A stretch of DNA of 64,000 bases from Jaltomata sinuosa (taxonomy: Eukaryota; Streptophyta; Magnoliopsida; Solanales; Solanaceae): NCBI GenBank assembly GCA_003996215.1, contig QJPP01001827.1:124001-188000 (forward strand). Direction: 5' to 3'. The notes beneath the pieces are model-generated. The model did not search any database and was not told where the DNA came from. It worked only from the letters and a program-made list of their open reading frames with translations. Of this stretch, positions 1 through 11,671 are shown piece after piece. A program made the translations under genes and the position numbers. Numbering within the stretch: position 1 is the stretch's first letter; every line of letters begins with the position of its first letter.

Positions 1-1748
1 TTGGAGTTTGGCATGGCAGACCGATCAACGAGGCATCCACTTGGAATCGATTGTGACATTTTGATCAAAGTGGGGTGAATGGTGTATCCTGTGGACTTCG
101 TGGTACTCGATTGTAAGGGGAGCTTTGAGATACCCATCATCTTGGGGCATCCTATCCTAAAAAAGGGGCACACCTTGAGTAAAATGAACTTGGGAGAATT
201 AAAGTTTGCATTGAATGATGAGGAAGACACTTTTGATGTAAGTAGATCTATGAGACAACCAAGTGACCTTCAAGCGGCTTTCACAATTGAAACAATTAAA
301 GAAAGTGTCGATTTGTACATGAGAGAGGGATTTGTTGATGAAGTCTTAGAAACCGTACTATTGAATCATGATAGTGAGGGTACGGAGGAATTCGATGAAG
401 TTTGTTGTGCATTGGTGGGCATGGGATCCTACTCTTATCCCCCAAAGAAGCTTGATCTCGACCTCAAGAACCGGGAAACTCCACCATCTAAACCCTCCAT
501 CATTGAACCTCCTAACTTGGAGCTCAAACCATTGCCCTCCCATTTGAAGTATGCATACTTGAGTGCCAACGAGGCCCTGTCGGTCATTATTTCCAATAAG
601 CTAAGGGACAAGCAAGTGAAAGCTTTGCTTAATGTGTTGAATAAGCATATCAACGCTATAGGGTGGACCATTGTGGATATCAATGGTATACCTCTGGGAA
701 TATGCACCCATAAAATAAACCTTCAAAAGGAAAGTATCACTTCGATTGAGCACCAACAAAAACTCAACCCACCTATGCAAGAGTTGGTGAAGAAAGAAAT
801 CATTAGGTGGTTGGATGTAGGGGTAGTCTTTCCCATATCGGATAGCACGTGGGTTAGCCCTGTGCAATGTGTTCCAAAAAAGGGAGGAATTATAGTTGTG
901 CCAAACGAGAAAGATGAGATAATTTCCCTAAGACCCGTGACCGGTTGGAGAGTGTGCATGGACTATAGAAAGTTGAATTCTTGGATGGAAAAGACCACTT
1001 CCCTCTTCCTTTCATGGATCAAATATTAGATCGGTTGGCGGTCTATGGATTCTATTGCTTTCTAGATGGCTATTCCGGGTACAACCAAATTTCAATTGCC
1101 TCAGAGGACCAGGAAAAGACCACTTTCACATGCCCGTATGGCACCTTTGCATTCAAAAGAATGCCCTTTGGACTTTGCAATGCTCTGTCCACTTTTCGAA
1201 GGTGTATGATATCGATATTCTCGGATATGGTGAAGGATACAATGGAGATCTTCATGGATGACTTTTTGGTGGTGGGGGATGAGTTTAATGATTGTATGGA
1301 GCACCTAGAGGAGGTCCTTAAAAGGTGTGAAGAAACGAATTTGGTTTTAAATTGGGAAATGTCACTTCATGGTAAAAGAAGGGATAGTTTTGGGGCACAA
1401 GATCTCTGAAAAAGGGCTTGAGGTTGATCAAGCAAAGATTGAGGTTATCTCGAAGCTACCTCCTCCAAAACTGTGAAAGGCATTCAGAGTTTTCTCAGGC
1501 ACGCTGGATTCTATTGGTGATTCATCAAGGACTTCTCAACGGTGGCTCACCCTCTGTGTAATATTTTAGAAAAGGAGGCAAAATTTGAATTTGATGATAA
1601 ATGTATGACGACTTTCCTCACCTTGAAAGAGAAGCTCACCTCTACCCCGGTTATCATTGCCCAAGATTGGTCAAAGCCTTTTGAGCTCATGTGTGACGCC
1701 AGTGGCGTAGCTCTAGGGGAAGTTCTTGGTCAGTTCTTGGATGAACCT
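1..1748 (+). pseudogene. Broken pol: protease end, reverse transcriptase, RNase H start
   Basis: Frame 79-1029 contains a protease C-terminal motif (IILGHPIL), a linker and the start of reverse transcriptase (DYRKLN near 961-978). A frameshift near 980 moves the RT into another frame (to 1409), which shows PYGTFAFKRMPFGLCNA and the catalytic FMDDF near 1251-1265, a YxDD-box variant usual in plant Ty3/gypsy. A second frameshift near 1370, an in-frame TGA near 1470 and a further shift lead to the 1542-1751 frame with the RNase H opening FELMCDASGVALG. The rest of RNase H and the whole integrase are absent: pol breaks off near 1740 straight into 3' non-coding sequence. It cannot encode a working enzyme. 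Family assignment rests on motif wording, not a tree. Confidence 0.85.
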
Positions 1749-2833
1749 TGATTGGGAGGTACCATCGTCGAGTCGTGACGTTAAACCAAGCGCTTCTTGG
1801 GAGGTAACCCAAGCTCTTTTTCCTTCTGTATTTTTTTTCTTACTTTCTGGTTTTATTTTGTATGTTGTCTTTGTTAGCCTTATAGTTGGGATTGAAGATA
1901 AAAGATGGGGAGAAATGGTCAAATAATGCGAGGCTCCATATGATCGCACCTCAGCAAGTGCGCATGGCACATCAGATTGCATGATCTTAACAGAATAGAG
2001 GGCAAATCAGGCATTATCTGTGCGATTGGTGTGCGATCGGAGGAGAAGTTTTGCGCGTGGCACACTCATTTTGCACTTTGTCCCAGAAAACTGATAATTT
2101 CCTCCAGAAATGTTTTCCATCATGCACTTTCATTATGGACTGCATGATCTTGAGTGTGTGTCGCACATTAGTCACACCAATAATGAGCAGAATGAGGATC
2201 GAACTTGACCGCCTTGATTGTGCGATTGGAGTGCGGCCGCATCACCTGTAGTGCATTTTGCACCTCAGTTCAGGGAGTCTACTATTTCTTATCGCTTATA
2301 TCAATAGGGACAATGTTCAATTTCGGTTGGGGGGTGCTCGCATCGCCTTGTTAATAGTAGTGTGGAAATAAACTCCGAAGGTTTTCTTAATACTACGGTT
2401 CTTTCCCAAGTAGGAAAAGTTTTGATTATTCTCTTTTTTTTTTCTTTTGTTTTTGTGTGTCGAACCTGGTTGGTGTTTCCCTATAATAGATTGAGAGGCG
2501 ATGTTCTTAAGGGAAAATGCCAAGTTTTAGTGTAGAATTGAGTTCGTAAGTGCTTTTCTCGAAATAGGCCCACCGAAACAAAATTCATGGCAATTTATTT
2601 TTGAAAATGAAAGGAAGAAGGGAAATGAATTTTTAAGGAAAAACATTCTCTTGTCATGACTTGTACACTCTCGCTTTGGCTTGATTGATTCACAAATGAG
2701 TGTGTAATGACCTCGAAATAACTTGTCAAAAGTCATTTGCCCCAATTGATTATGGGACTAGTGAATGAAGTCTTGTGGCATGATGCCTTGTGTGGTGAGG
2801 ATGTACCTTGATTCTTGTGCATAAGTGTCGTCT
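1749..2833 (+). other. Non-coding 3' region of the Athila/Tat element
   Basis: No gene is visible. Around 1936-2275 there is a patch in which words such as TGCGATCG, GTGCGATTGG and GCGCATGGCAC recur. From about 2340 the sequence runs parallel to 13894-14380, including the stretch around GGTTGGTGTTTCCCTAT and a T-rich run. The parallel ends at about 2833, marking the junction with the next element. Short open frames here are chance. Confidence 0.6.
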
Positions 2834-4792
2834 AGAACTTTCTTGTTCGCTAAGATAGACTTGAGGTCTAGCTATCACCAGTTGAGGATTAGGGCTGAGG
2901 ACATCCCAAAGACTGCATTTAGAACTCGATACGACCATTATGAGTTCCTGGTCATGTCTTTTGGGCTGACTAATGCCCCAGCAGCATTTATGGAGTTGAT
3001 GAACCGTGTGTTCAGTGCCTACTTGGATTTATTTATTATTGTGTTCATTGATGACATTCTGATTTATTCGAGGAGTAGAGAGGAGCATGAGAAATATCTT
3101 ATAGTTGTACTTCAGACCTTAAGAGACCATCAGTTGTATGCCAAATTCACTAAGTGTGAGTTTTGGCTTGAGTCTGTGGCATTCTTGGGGCACGTGGTGT
3201 CCAAGGATGAGATTATGGTAGATACGGCGAAGATTGCAGCAGTTCGTGATTGGGCTAGGCTTACTTCTCCTATCGAGGTTCGCAGTTTCATCGGGTTAGC
3301 AAGTTATTACAGACAGTTTGTGGAGGGATTTTCTTCGATAGCAGCTTCATTGAGTAGGTTGACTCAGAAGAATGTTCCCTTCTAGTGGTCAGATGAATGT
3401 GAGGAAAGCTTTCTGAAGCTCAAGGTCTTGTTGACTTCAGCTCTAATTATTACTCTTTCGATCGAGGGTCAGGGTTTCACCGTATATTGTGATGCTTTAG
3501 GTATTGGTTTGGGTTGTCTATTGATACAGCAAGGCCGGGTTATTGTATATGCTTCCAGACAGTTGAAGGTTCAGGAGCGAAACTACCCCACACATGACTT
3601 GGAGTTAGAAGCGGTAGTCTTCGCATTGAAAATGTGGAGGCATTATCTTTATGGCATGCATTGTGAGATCTTTACTGACCATCGTAGTCTTCTATAAATT
3701 TTCAGCCAGAAGGATCTAAATTTGAGGGAGCGTAGGTGGTTAGAGTTACTGAAGGACTATGACCTCTCCATACTCTATCATCCGGGCAAGGCAAACTTAG
3801 TGGCGGATGCCTTGAGCTAGAAGGCGGTGAGTATGGGTAGCTTGGCTGTCATAGTGACAGAGGAGCGGCCTTTAGCTTGGGATATCCAGTACATGGCTAA
3901 CAAGTTGGTTAGACTTGACATTTCTGAGCCGGGTCATATTCTTTCTTGTATTGAGGCTAGATATTCCTTGTTGGAGCAGATTCGGGCACAACAATTTGAT
4001 GATGTGAGGTTGAGGATCATCCGTGACAAGGTGTTGAGTGGTGAGTCTAGGAAGGCTACTTTAGATCCAGAGGGTATTCTGAGAATCGAGGGTCGTATCT
4101 GCATTCCTAGAGTTAGTGACTTGGTCAGATTGATACTGGAGGTGGCTCATTGTTCTAGGTATTCCATTCATACCGGGGCAGCTAAGACGTATCGTGACTT
4201 GAGACAACACTACTAGTGATGTGGGATGAAGAGGGATATTTCAGTTTTAATATCTAGGTGCTTGAACTGTCAGCAGGTAAAGTTTGAGCACCAGAGGCCA
4301 GGTGGTTTGTCTCAGAGGCTACTATTTCGGAGTGGAAATAAGAGCGGATTGCTATGGACTTCGTAGTCCGTTTGCCACGTATCTTGTAGAGATTTAATGT
4401 TATTTGGGTTATCGTGGATAGGTTGACAAAGTCTTCTCACTTTCTGCCGGTTCAGAATTCTTACAGTTCTGAGAGTTTGGCTCAAATCTATATTCGGGAG
4501 ATTGTCCGTTTGCATGGTGTGCTAGTTTCTATCATCTCCGATCGAGGTACTCAGTTAACTTTGCACATTTGGCGGTTTATTCAGAGAGAGTTGGGTACTA
4601 GAGTGGAGCTTAGCACCACGTTTCATCTGCAGATAGACGGTCAGTCAGATCATACCATTCAGGTTCTGGAGGAAATGTTGTGAGCCTGTGTTATTAATTT
4701 TGGTGGTCAGTGGGACTAGTGTCTAGCATTGGTAGAGTTTGCATATAATAATAGTTACCATTCCAACATTCAGATGGCTCCGTTTGAGGCTT

Positions 4793-4856
4793 TGTATGGT
4801 AGGTGATGCAGTTCTCCAGTGGGTTGTATGGTAGGCGGTGCAGATTTCCAGTGGGT
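4793..4856 (+). repeat. 32-bp tandem duplication in integrase region
   Basis: Two adjacent 32-bp units, each starting TGTATGGTAGG and ending CCAGTGGGT, differ at a few positions. The unit is not a multiple of three, so it shifts the integrase frame. Confidence 0.85.
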
Positions 4857-5447
4857 TGGTTTGATGCTTTCGAGGTTAGGCCATGGGGTACCGACTTGCT
4901 TCGTGATTCTATGGATAGAGTCCGGGTCATTCAGGAGAGACTTTGCACTGCCCAGAGTAGGCAGAAGAGTTATGCTGATCGGAGAGTTTGAGATCTAGAG
5001 TTCATGGTCGGTGATAGTGTGTTCCTTCGGGTATCGCCCATGAAGGGCGTGATGAGGTTCGAGAGGAAGGGTAAGCTCAGTCCTAGGTTTATTGGGCCAT
5101 TTGAGATCCTTTTCGTATTGGAGAGGTTGCTTATGAGTTAGCCTTGCCTCCTGTCTTTTCTAGTGTGCATCTGGTATTTCATGTCTCTATGCTATGGCAT
5201 TATATTCCGGATGAGTCTCATGTGCTTCAGTTGGAGTCGGTTCAGTTGGATGAGTCTTTAGAATTTGAGGATGAGCCTATTGCTATTTTGGACAGGCAGG
5301 TTAGGAAGTTGAGGTCCAAGGAGATTCCGTCAGTTAAGGTTCAGTGGTGGCATCATCCTATCAAGGAGGCTACTTGGGAGATCGAGACTGACATGTGGAC
5401 CTGTTATCCTCGTCTTTTCGAGTCTTCAGGTACTATCCTTTTTCTAA

Positions 5448-5463
5448 CTTTCGCGAATGAAAG
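5448..5463 (+). other. Pre-PPT hairpin of element B (decayed loop)
   Basis: CTTTCG-CGAA-TGAAAG can fold into a six-pair stem with one G-U pair. It lies 19 nt before the LTR start at 5483. It matches in place the AGGA-loop hairpins of elements A2, D, E, F and I, but its loop reads CGAA. Confidence 0.55.
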
Positions 5464-6196
5464 TTCTTTTAGTAGTGGATGTTGTAATGACCCCCAAGGT
5501 CATTTTCCATTTTTCATGCTTTTTCTATGTTTTGAGCTTTCCCTCAGCGGCTACAGGTAATTTATAACTTGCCGGGACTGACGATTCGGTGCCCGGGCCG
5601 TTCGTTAAGTCGTTATGGCCATTTCCCTATTTTAGAACTTAAACATAGAAAAACTTTGACTTCGGTCAACTTTTTTGGTAAACATGCTCAAAATCGAATT
5701 CTAATAGTTCTGTTAGCTCCGAAACGGGGATTTTGGTTTAGTAGGACCATTGGTTTAGGTCTGAGCGCTTTCGGTTTGGTTTTGTGTTGCTTTCTGTGTT
5801 TTCAAGCTAGTTTAGCTGGTAGGGTTGACCTTGGTCAACATTCGGAGAAGACAGCCTCGGATAGAAATTCCATCAGCGGTTTTAGCTCCGAAATATCAAC
5901 TTTAGGCTAGAGGGACCTTGGGTTCGGATCCCGGGGCTTCCGAACTTATTTGAGGTATTGAGTTCCGAGTCAGTTTTGTGCACAGGGCCCACTTTTGGTT
6001 AAAATAATCTCCCTTGTTTTGAGGTATTGAGTTCTGAGTCAGTTTTGTGCACATGGCCCACTTTTGTGCACATGGCCCACTTCCGGAATGCTATTTCTGG
6101 TAGGGTAGCATGGTTGGTTTGTGTTCACAAAATTTTGAATAAATTTTGAGGGTCCGTCGGATGAACTTTTGGCCTTTGTGAATAGCTTGTTGCCGC

Positions 6197-6450
6197 TATA
6201 AAAGTTGCAGATCAGTTGGTCATCACGATCGTGAGGTGACCATCGCGTTCGTGATGGTCTAGTTTCTTGACCATCGCGATCGCATGGGCCGCCCTTCGCA
6301 ACCACGTTGAAGTCGGCTGGGACCCAACCCAGTTTTCCCTTCACAAATGCTGGGCTGGACCATCGTGTTCGCAATGGTCTTGCCAGCGTTCCCTCACGAA
6401 CGAGTGGAGTCCATCGCGATCGCGATGAAGGAGCCTTGGCAGCTATTTAA
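6197..6450 (+). promoter_or_regulatory. Putative LTR core promoter with palindrome patch
   Basis: TATAAAAG at 6197-6204 and TATTTAA at 6444-6450 flank a GC-richer patch. The patch is built of self-complementary words: TCACGATCGTGA at 6223-6234, GCGATCGC near 6267-6280 and the perfect 16-nt palindrome CATCGCGATCGCGATG at 6412-6427. By position in the related LTRs, the second TATA is the better candidate. The promoter role is inferred. Confidence 0.45.
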
Positions 6451-6523
6451 GCTGCCAACTTCATTTTCTCCTCCAGCATTTTAAACTTCTCCATTGATAA
6501 GCTGCCAAGCTACGTTTCCAGCT

Positions 6524-7423
6524 TCCTTGCATCAGTTTTCTTTATCCGGTAAGTTCCCTCGTCACCCCTCTCCTCTCTCCGTGTTAATTATCGTAATGCT
6601 CCCGCTAAAACTCCATTGTTGATTAATTCTTGGAGCTTGGATAAATACTTGTAAAATGTGTTCCTTGGTCTGCATGTTCGCGAGTTCGTGGGACTCACTC
6701 CCTTGGCGTAATTCTCTCCCTAATTGGTAAGTCTCCGTTTTAAAAATCTTGTAATTCTCTGTCTTAAATCCTCGAATTAGTAGCACTTCGGGCTGTTGTG
6801 TGCCTCGAAATGAGCTCCGTTCACGCTCAAATTTTGAGCATGGGTTCCCTAACCCACCGCATGCAAAAGTATGAATTTTAATTTTGGTTTCGTTACGCGG
6901 ACCCTGAGGGTCATTTTCCGCCTCAATTTCTGACCCAATTTTCTCTATAGCATTATGGGTGTCATTCTTCTCATCCTTGCATCAGTTTTCTTTATCCGGT
7001 AAGTTCCCTCGTCACCCCTCTCCTCTCTCCGTGTTAATTATCGTAATGCTCCCGCTAAAACTCCATTGTTGATTAATTCTTGGAGCTTGGATAAATACTT
7101 GTAAAATGTGTTCCTTGGTCTGCATGTTCGCGAGTTCGTGGGACTCACTCCCTTGGCGTAATTCTCTCCCTAATTGGTAAGTCTCCGTTTTAAAAATCTT
7201 GTAATTCTCTGTCTTAAATCCTCGAATTAGTAGCACTTCGGGCTGTTGTGTGCCTCGAAATGAGCTCCGTTCACGCTCAAATTTTGAGCATGGGTTCCCT
7301 AACCCACCGCATGCAAAAGTATGAATTTTAATTTTGGTTTCGTTACGCGGACCCTGAGGGTCATTTTCCGCCTCAATTTCTGACCCAATTTTCTCTATAG
7401 CATTATGGGTGTCATTCTTCTCA
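6524..7423 (+). repeat. Perfect 450-bp tandem duplication inside the LTR
   Basis: 6524-6973 and 6974-7423 appear identical at an exact offset of 450 bp. The identity includes the open frame ending at 6562 and at 7012 on the minus strand, whose last 74 residues are the same. The surrounding element is otherwise decayed, so the duplication is either much younger than the insertion, kept alike by conversion, or an assembly product. Confidence 0.93.
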
Positions 7424-8164
7424 TCTTGACACTTGGATTGTGTTATTGACAGCATGGCAGCTTTCTGAGGCTGTTCGAAAGGAGAAGGCACACGAGTGAC
7501 AGTTCGTGTTTGTAGTTCGGCCCCAGGGTAGGTTACTGTTTACTTTCTAGACTGAGTTTAGTTAGATTTTATATATCATATGTTACTGGAACGTTAGATT
7601 GGACTTTAGGTGGTATTAGGATTAAATCTTGTGATTTATATTATTACGGCCTTTTCGGATCATAGATTAGAATTTACTCATGCTATCCTTAGTCTAGGAG
7701 CCCGTAGTATTGTTATGCCTAGCGTAGAATCATTAATATGCTTTTAGGAGATTTTAGAGGTAGAGTAGATGCTCGCAGTAGTCTCCGTATTATTTTTTGC
7801 TATCTTCTACTTTAAATTGTTGGTTGTATGTAACTATGGGCCCGAGGCCATAACTTGGATTTGGACGGAGTTTCCAAGTCAGTTCTCTTGTTTTAGAGCT
7901 ATTTTGCCCTGTTTTGCCTTGTGGTGTGCTACTTTATGTGATTATGGATACTTCATGCTCATACTGCATTGCATGTTATCGATACAGAAAAGGAAGGTTT
8001 TCGAGGATTTTGACTTTAAAGATGGAGATTTACTATGGATACTGTGGTTCTTGGATGTTGAAAGGGTTATACTGGGTTTACTACTAATTTTGAAAAGGAA
8101 AGGTAAAGTATTACTTTATGTCGGTCCAAGGGATATACCTAGACCTTTTTTTTGCTATTTTCAA

Positions 8165-8390
8165 ATATGCATACTCCTAGTCCGATGCTGTATTTCAGAC
8201 ACCCGATGCGTTATTTCGGGCCTTATTTTCATTCATATATATATATATACTTATAGTCCGATGTGGTATTTCGAACCCCCGATGTGTTATTCCAGGTTTT
8301 TACTTCCTATATGCACACATACATATATATGCATAGTCCGATGCGGTATTTCGGGCCTCTGATGTGGTATTTCAGATTTATACTATTATG
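8165..8390 (+). repeat. Diverged tandem repeats (about 80 bp, three units)
   Basis: The word AGTCCGATGYGGTATTTC occurs three times, each followed by a second CGATG/TGATG-plus-TATTTC-like word. The units are separated by AT-dinucleotide-rich spacers such as ATATATATATATA near 8236. It lies in the downstream half of the LTR. Confidence 0.7.
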
Positions 8391-9092
8391 CATTCATACA
8401 TCACATCATATCTCATAGCATTGCATCGACTTGGGTGAACTTGGACTGTCAGTTGCTTTCTTTGATTTTATTATTTTTGCCCTTTTGTTGGTTAGGATAT
8501 TTCTGTTTTCAGTTTTGTAACTAGATTTAGGTGGATCCCTATATTTTGTGTACTTTCCTATAACTTATTTTATATATTATCTTTTTGTACTCGGTAGGCC
8601 TATGATGCCTACTGGGTACCTATTGTCTTGGTACTCATACTACGCTCTGCATTTTTTTCTGATGCAACACCTAGTACGAGCCACCCTTATTGACCCTCCT
8701 GTCGTTCGAGGCCTGTTGCAGTTCGGATCGCGGTGAGCTCCCGGTGCTTTTTGGAGACTTTACATGCTTTCCATCTTGTATATTCTGTCTATATTTTTGT
8801 ATTTTGGATAAATAGAGTCTGTTGTATAACTACTCCTTGCTTAGTCGCTCTTGTACTAGTGACACCAGGTCCAGGTTGATTCTGGTGTTGTTTTGTCTTT
8901 TCGGTCACTTTAGGGCCATCTTTTGTATATTTTGTACGTTGGTATGTATATATGCTATTGGCCCTGTCTTTTCATCTACATCTTCCACTTTTCCTTAATT
9001 TAATTATTATTATTGTCTTTCGCATCGTTGGATTTTGGCTTGTCTACTGGGGGGTTATGTAGACACTCATGGCCCAGTTTCGGATCGTGACA

Positions 9093-10259
9093 GAATCCTG
9101 TGTGTATAACCAAAAAATGAATCCTACTTATAACCAAAAAAAAACTAAGACAATTTTTAATTTTCTCAAATAAGGCAGTTTTTTTCCCCCAAAAATAAGG
9201 AATTTTTTTTATTTGTCAAAAGATACACCTAAACAATTGTTAGGTATATAAACACTTTGTTGGGAGTTGGACTCTCCTGTGACCGTGTTCAATTTGGCCA
9301 AGACAATGTCAGTTTTGTAATTTTTTTTTTAATTTTTTTTATTAACTTAAGGCAAACTTTTTATTTTGGCAAAAAATACTTCAGCGACCTATATATTTTA
9401 GGACTCCTTAATTTAGTAAAAAGTCTTACCATATATTTTAATTCTGGTCTCATATATTTTAGGAGTTAATATTATAAAAATAGTACTAATATAATAATTT
9501 TAAAAATAGTGAAAAGATGATTTTGTCTAAAGCAAGGACTCTTAATGAAAGGCAAAAAAATTATATCACATTATAACGTCCTTCACACTTTTAATATAAC
9601 ACGTGTTAATAAATTAAAAAAATAATATAACAAATATTTTATGTGAAATAATAATTAATATTAAAATACATTATTTTTAAAAATTATTTCTGAAGATATT
9701 AAAAAATTATGTTCTCCCTGCGAACGCACATAAATTTTCTTTTTTTACTTGAAGACCAAGATAGAGTAATTCTTTTTAGAAAGAGAAAATTCAAATCCTG
9801 CTTCAAAAAACATAAAAGATAAAAGTAAAAGACCATGGAAGATCAATTTACTCACCAGAGATTATTTTCTTCAATTCTCCTTTATTTCTTCATAGGGATA
9901 CTGCTCCTCGATGATTTTTTGCCATAATTAAATAAAACATGAATATATTTTTAGGGTTTATACATAAGTACAATTTATCAATCATCCAAGTGGGTACCTT
10001 ATTTGACAATAAATATTTTTTTAAAAAAATTCAGCTACGAACTTTATCGTTAATCCACCGCTAATATGAATATGTAGATGCTTTGACATCTTCTAAGATA
10101 AAATATATGATTATTTATTAAGAATACATGAACATATAATTATTTACTGTTACTAACTTCCATAACAAACTAAGAATATAAAAAGTTTACCTGGGAAAAC
10201 CTTATAACTCTTATCATAACGCTTGAATAGATTGTATTGTATTTTGTTGCTACATAATA
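9093..10259. other. AT-rich spacer, no gene seen
   Basis: Strongly AT-rich sequence with homopolymer runs and only short open frames without recognisable content. It may contain old, unrecognisable transposon remains; I could not assign any. Confidence 0.6.
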
Positions 10260-10498
10260 CTCCTTTTGTCCCAGTTTATATGACTCACTTTCCATTTTAG
10301 TCAGTCCCAAAAAGAATGACATATTTTTATATTTAGTAATAATTTAACTTTAAAATGCCTATTTTACCCTTGATAAAATAATTTACAGCCACACAAATAT
10401 CTATGACTTATTTTAGACCACAAATTTCAAAAAACTTTCTTTCTTTCTTAAACTTTGTGCCAAGTCAAACTAACTCATATAAATTAGGACGGAGCAAA
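10260..10498. mobile_element. Stowaway-like MITE
   Basis: About 239 bp begins CTCCTTTTGTCCCAGTTTAT and ends with a near inverted complement (ATAAATTAGGACGGAG), flanked on both sides by TA. Stowaway (Tc1/mariner-derived) MITEs have CTCCCTCCGT-type termini and a TA target duplication, and both traits are seen here in slightly decayed form. No coding capacity. Confidence 0.75.
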
Positions 10499-10757
10499 TA
10501 TCGTACATCAACAATTTGAAACCTACAATAAAAGTAGGGTAGGGTATGGGATAAAGCTACTCGTAAAGGTAGGGTAAAAGATAAAATATGATTATATATA
10601 AAATAATAAGTAAACACAAAACTATGTAAATAGATTACTAATCTATCTTTACATTTGGTTTTACTTTGTAAGACTTCACATATTCTGTATTTGCATTCCT
10701 CTTTGATTATCTTCAAAATCTCTTTGGGTCTGGTAATTGATTTGTTCCATTACACAA

Positions 10758-11539
10758 ATGTCTGATGCCTTCCGCATTAGAGGAATTCAACGAATGTCTT
10801 CAGATGAGTTGAAAGAGAAGAAGGAGAAGCAAAAAATTACATAGAGAATAACTGGAGAAAAGTTATACAACTGTACATCTACCACAACTTTGTCCATGAA
10901 TTCCCACTCACTAAATATATATGGAGATACTGCTCTTCACATATCTATCTCTTATTACCATCCAGATCGAGACGACTCTTTACAACATGCTCATCTTACT
11001 TGTATTATGAACATGGAAGCTAAAATACCACAGTATGATCGTCTGCGTATCTTAAAACAGAAGAATGAAAAAGGGAACACACCTCTTCACCTTGCAGCAC
11101 AACTCGGGTTTATTGAGTGTTTGGTAAACTCAAAAGAACCTAAACTCATCTGGGAGACCAATTCAAAAGGGGAAACCCCCTTATTCATAACTACTAATCA
11201 CGGCAAGTTACAAGCTTTTTTCTACCTACATAAGTGTTGTCAAGATGAAAACAAAGAAGGTCCAATTGAAATTTGTACAAGGGAAGATGGAGAGACCATT
11301 TTACATACCGCCATCTCTGGCCAGTACTTTAGTAAGAGCCAATCCCCTACAAAGATTTTTCTTATTAATTATCACACATACATTTCGAGTATATATATGT
11401 TTATAATTTCTTCTTTCTTGTAGAATGGGATAGTATTACATATTAACAACTTCTCTTCTAACAAAGCTGGCTTTTCAGATGCCACAAGTATTCTTACGTG
11501 GAAGCCATTTTTGGTTCATAGATAGAATTATATACTACT
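10758..11539 (+). pseudogene. Ankyrin-repeat (ACD6/ITN1-like) gene fragment
   Basis: The frame from ATG 10758 passes an in-frame TAG near 10842 and continues through an ankyrin region to about 11331. GDTALHISIS, KGNTPLHLAAQLG, KGETPLFITTNHG and DGETILHTAISGQYF show four ankyrin-type helices. A GT donor at 11332 (AGTAAGAG) and acceptor TTCTTGTAG ending at 11423 bound a plausible 92-bp intron. The second exon keeps the family signature FLRGSHFWFIDRIIYYC up to a donor at 11540, but reaching it needs a one-base shift after LHI. In plants this family (ankyrin repeats with a membrane C-terminal PGG domain) acts in defence and salt responses. No membrane part is present here. An early stop, a frameshift and missing 3' exons mark it as a broken fragment. 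Confidence 0.7.
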
Positions 11540-11671
11540 GTAAGTCTAAAGTCACTTTTTGTCAAATAGTGGCATAGATAAGCATTCTTAACCTGGATTT
11601 AAATTATATACACCGGTAGTTTGACACTAGTACCGAAGACATTTGCTGAACTCCTCTAATGCAAATACACT

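Larger units (their letters stand above)
1..2833 (+). mobile_element. Athila/Tat-type Ty3/gypsy retrotransposon, 3' portion
   Basis: The stretch holds the protease end, reverse transcriptase and start of RNase H of a Ty3/gypsy polyprotein, then a long non-coding 3' region. The non-coding part (about 2340-2833) is repeated with moderate divergence at about 13894-14380, where it belongs to an element ending in a recognisable Athila/Tat-type LTR. That assigns the family. The 5' end lies outside the window. The element stops abruptly near 2833, where Tekay-type polymerase sequence begins; the related copy continues past that point for another 1.2 kb before its LTR, so no LTR of this copy is present here. 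Confidence 0.8.
2834..5482 (+). pseudogene. Broken Tekay pol: RT, RNase H, integrase, chromodomain
   Basis: RT is readable from 2834, with FGLTNAPAAFM and the FIDD catalytic box near 3045-3060. RNase H follows, with FTVYCDA near 3475-3495 and TDHRSLL near 3675-3695. Integrase zinc-binding residues lie near 4140-4275, its core at 4414-4683 and the chromodomain near 5335-5400 (KVQWWHHPIKEATWE). In-frame stops interrupt near 3384, 3697, 3819 and 4215. One-base shifts occur between 4216 and 4414 and around 4684-4803. The stop near 3384 corresponds to CAG in the F copy (C to T), and the stop pair near 4214 matches two tryptophan positions (G to A), the pattern expected from loss of methylated cytosine. 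A 32-bp tandem duplication sits in the integrase region. Not functional. Confidence 0.9.
2834..9092 (+). mobile_element. 5'-truncated Tekay/Del-type chromovirus with 3' LTR (B)
   Basis: Reverse transcriptase, RNase H, integrase and a chromodomain-like tail run into an LTR that starts TGTAATGACC and ends GTGACA. The domain order (RT before integrase) is Ty3/gypsy, and the C-terminal chromodomain places it among chromoviruses. Everything upstream of the RT palm is missing: the element starts in mid-RT at the end of the Athila sequence. The LTR is the same superfamily as those of F, G, H and J in this window. Right flank after GTGACA begins GAATC, but with no left LTR a target duplication cannot be tested. 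Confidence 0.85.
5483..9092 (+). repeat. 3' LTR of Tekay element B
   Basis: Starts TGTAATGACC directly after the end of pol and ends GATCGTGACA. The closing ACA matches the LTR ends of H (40884) and, on the other strand, G and J. Length is about 3.6 kb, of which 450 bp is a tandem duplication. The stretch GATGCCTACTGGGTACC near 8607 recurs in the H LTR near 40399 and, inverted, near 32170 and 49590, confirming the shared superfamily. Open frames inside (for example 7769-8362, 197 residues of low-complexity aromatic sequence) have no recognisable domain and are judged chance. Confidence 0.85.

Noticed and set aside
7012..7491. 159-residue minus-strand open frame
   Set aside because: Its last 74 residues are repeated exactly by the 450-bp duplication; it is LTR sequence read on the antisense strand.
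7769..8362. 197-residue plus-strand open frame
   Set aside because: Lies wholly in B's LTR, overlaps diverged tandem repeats and has aromatic low-complexity sequence with no domain; chance frame.
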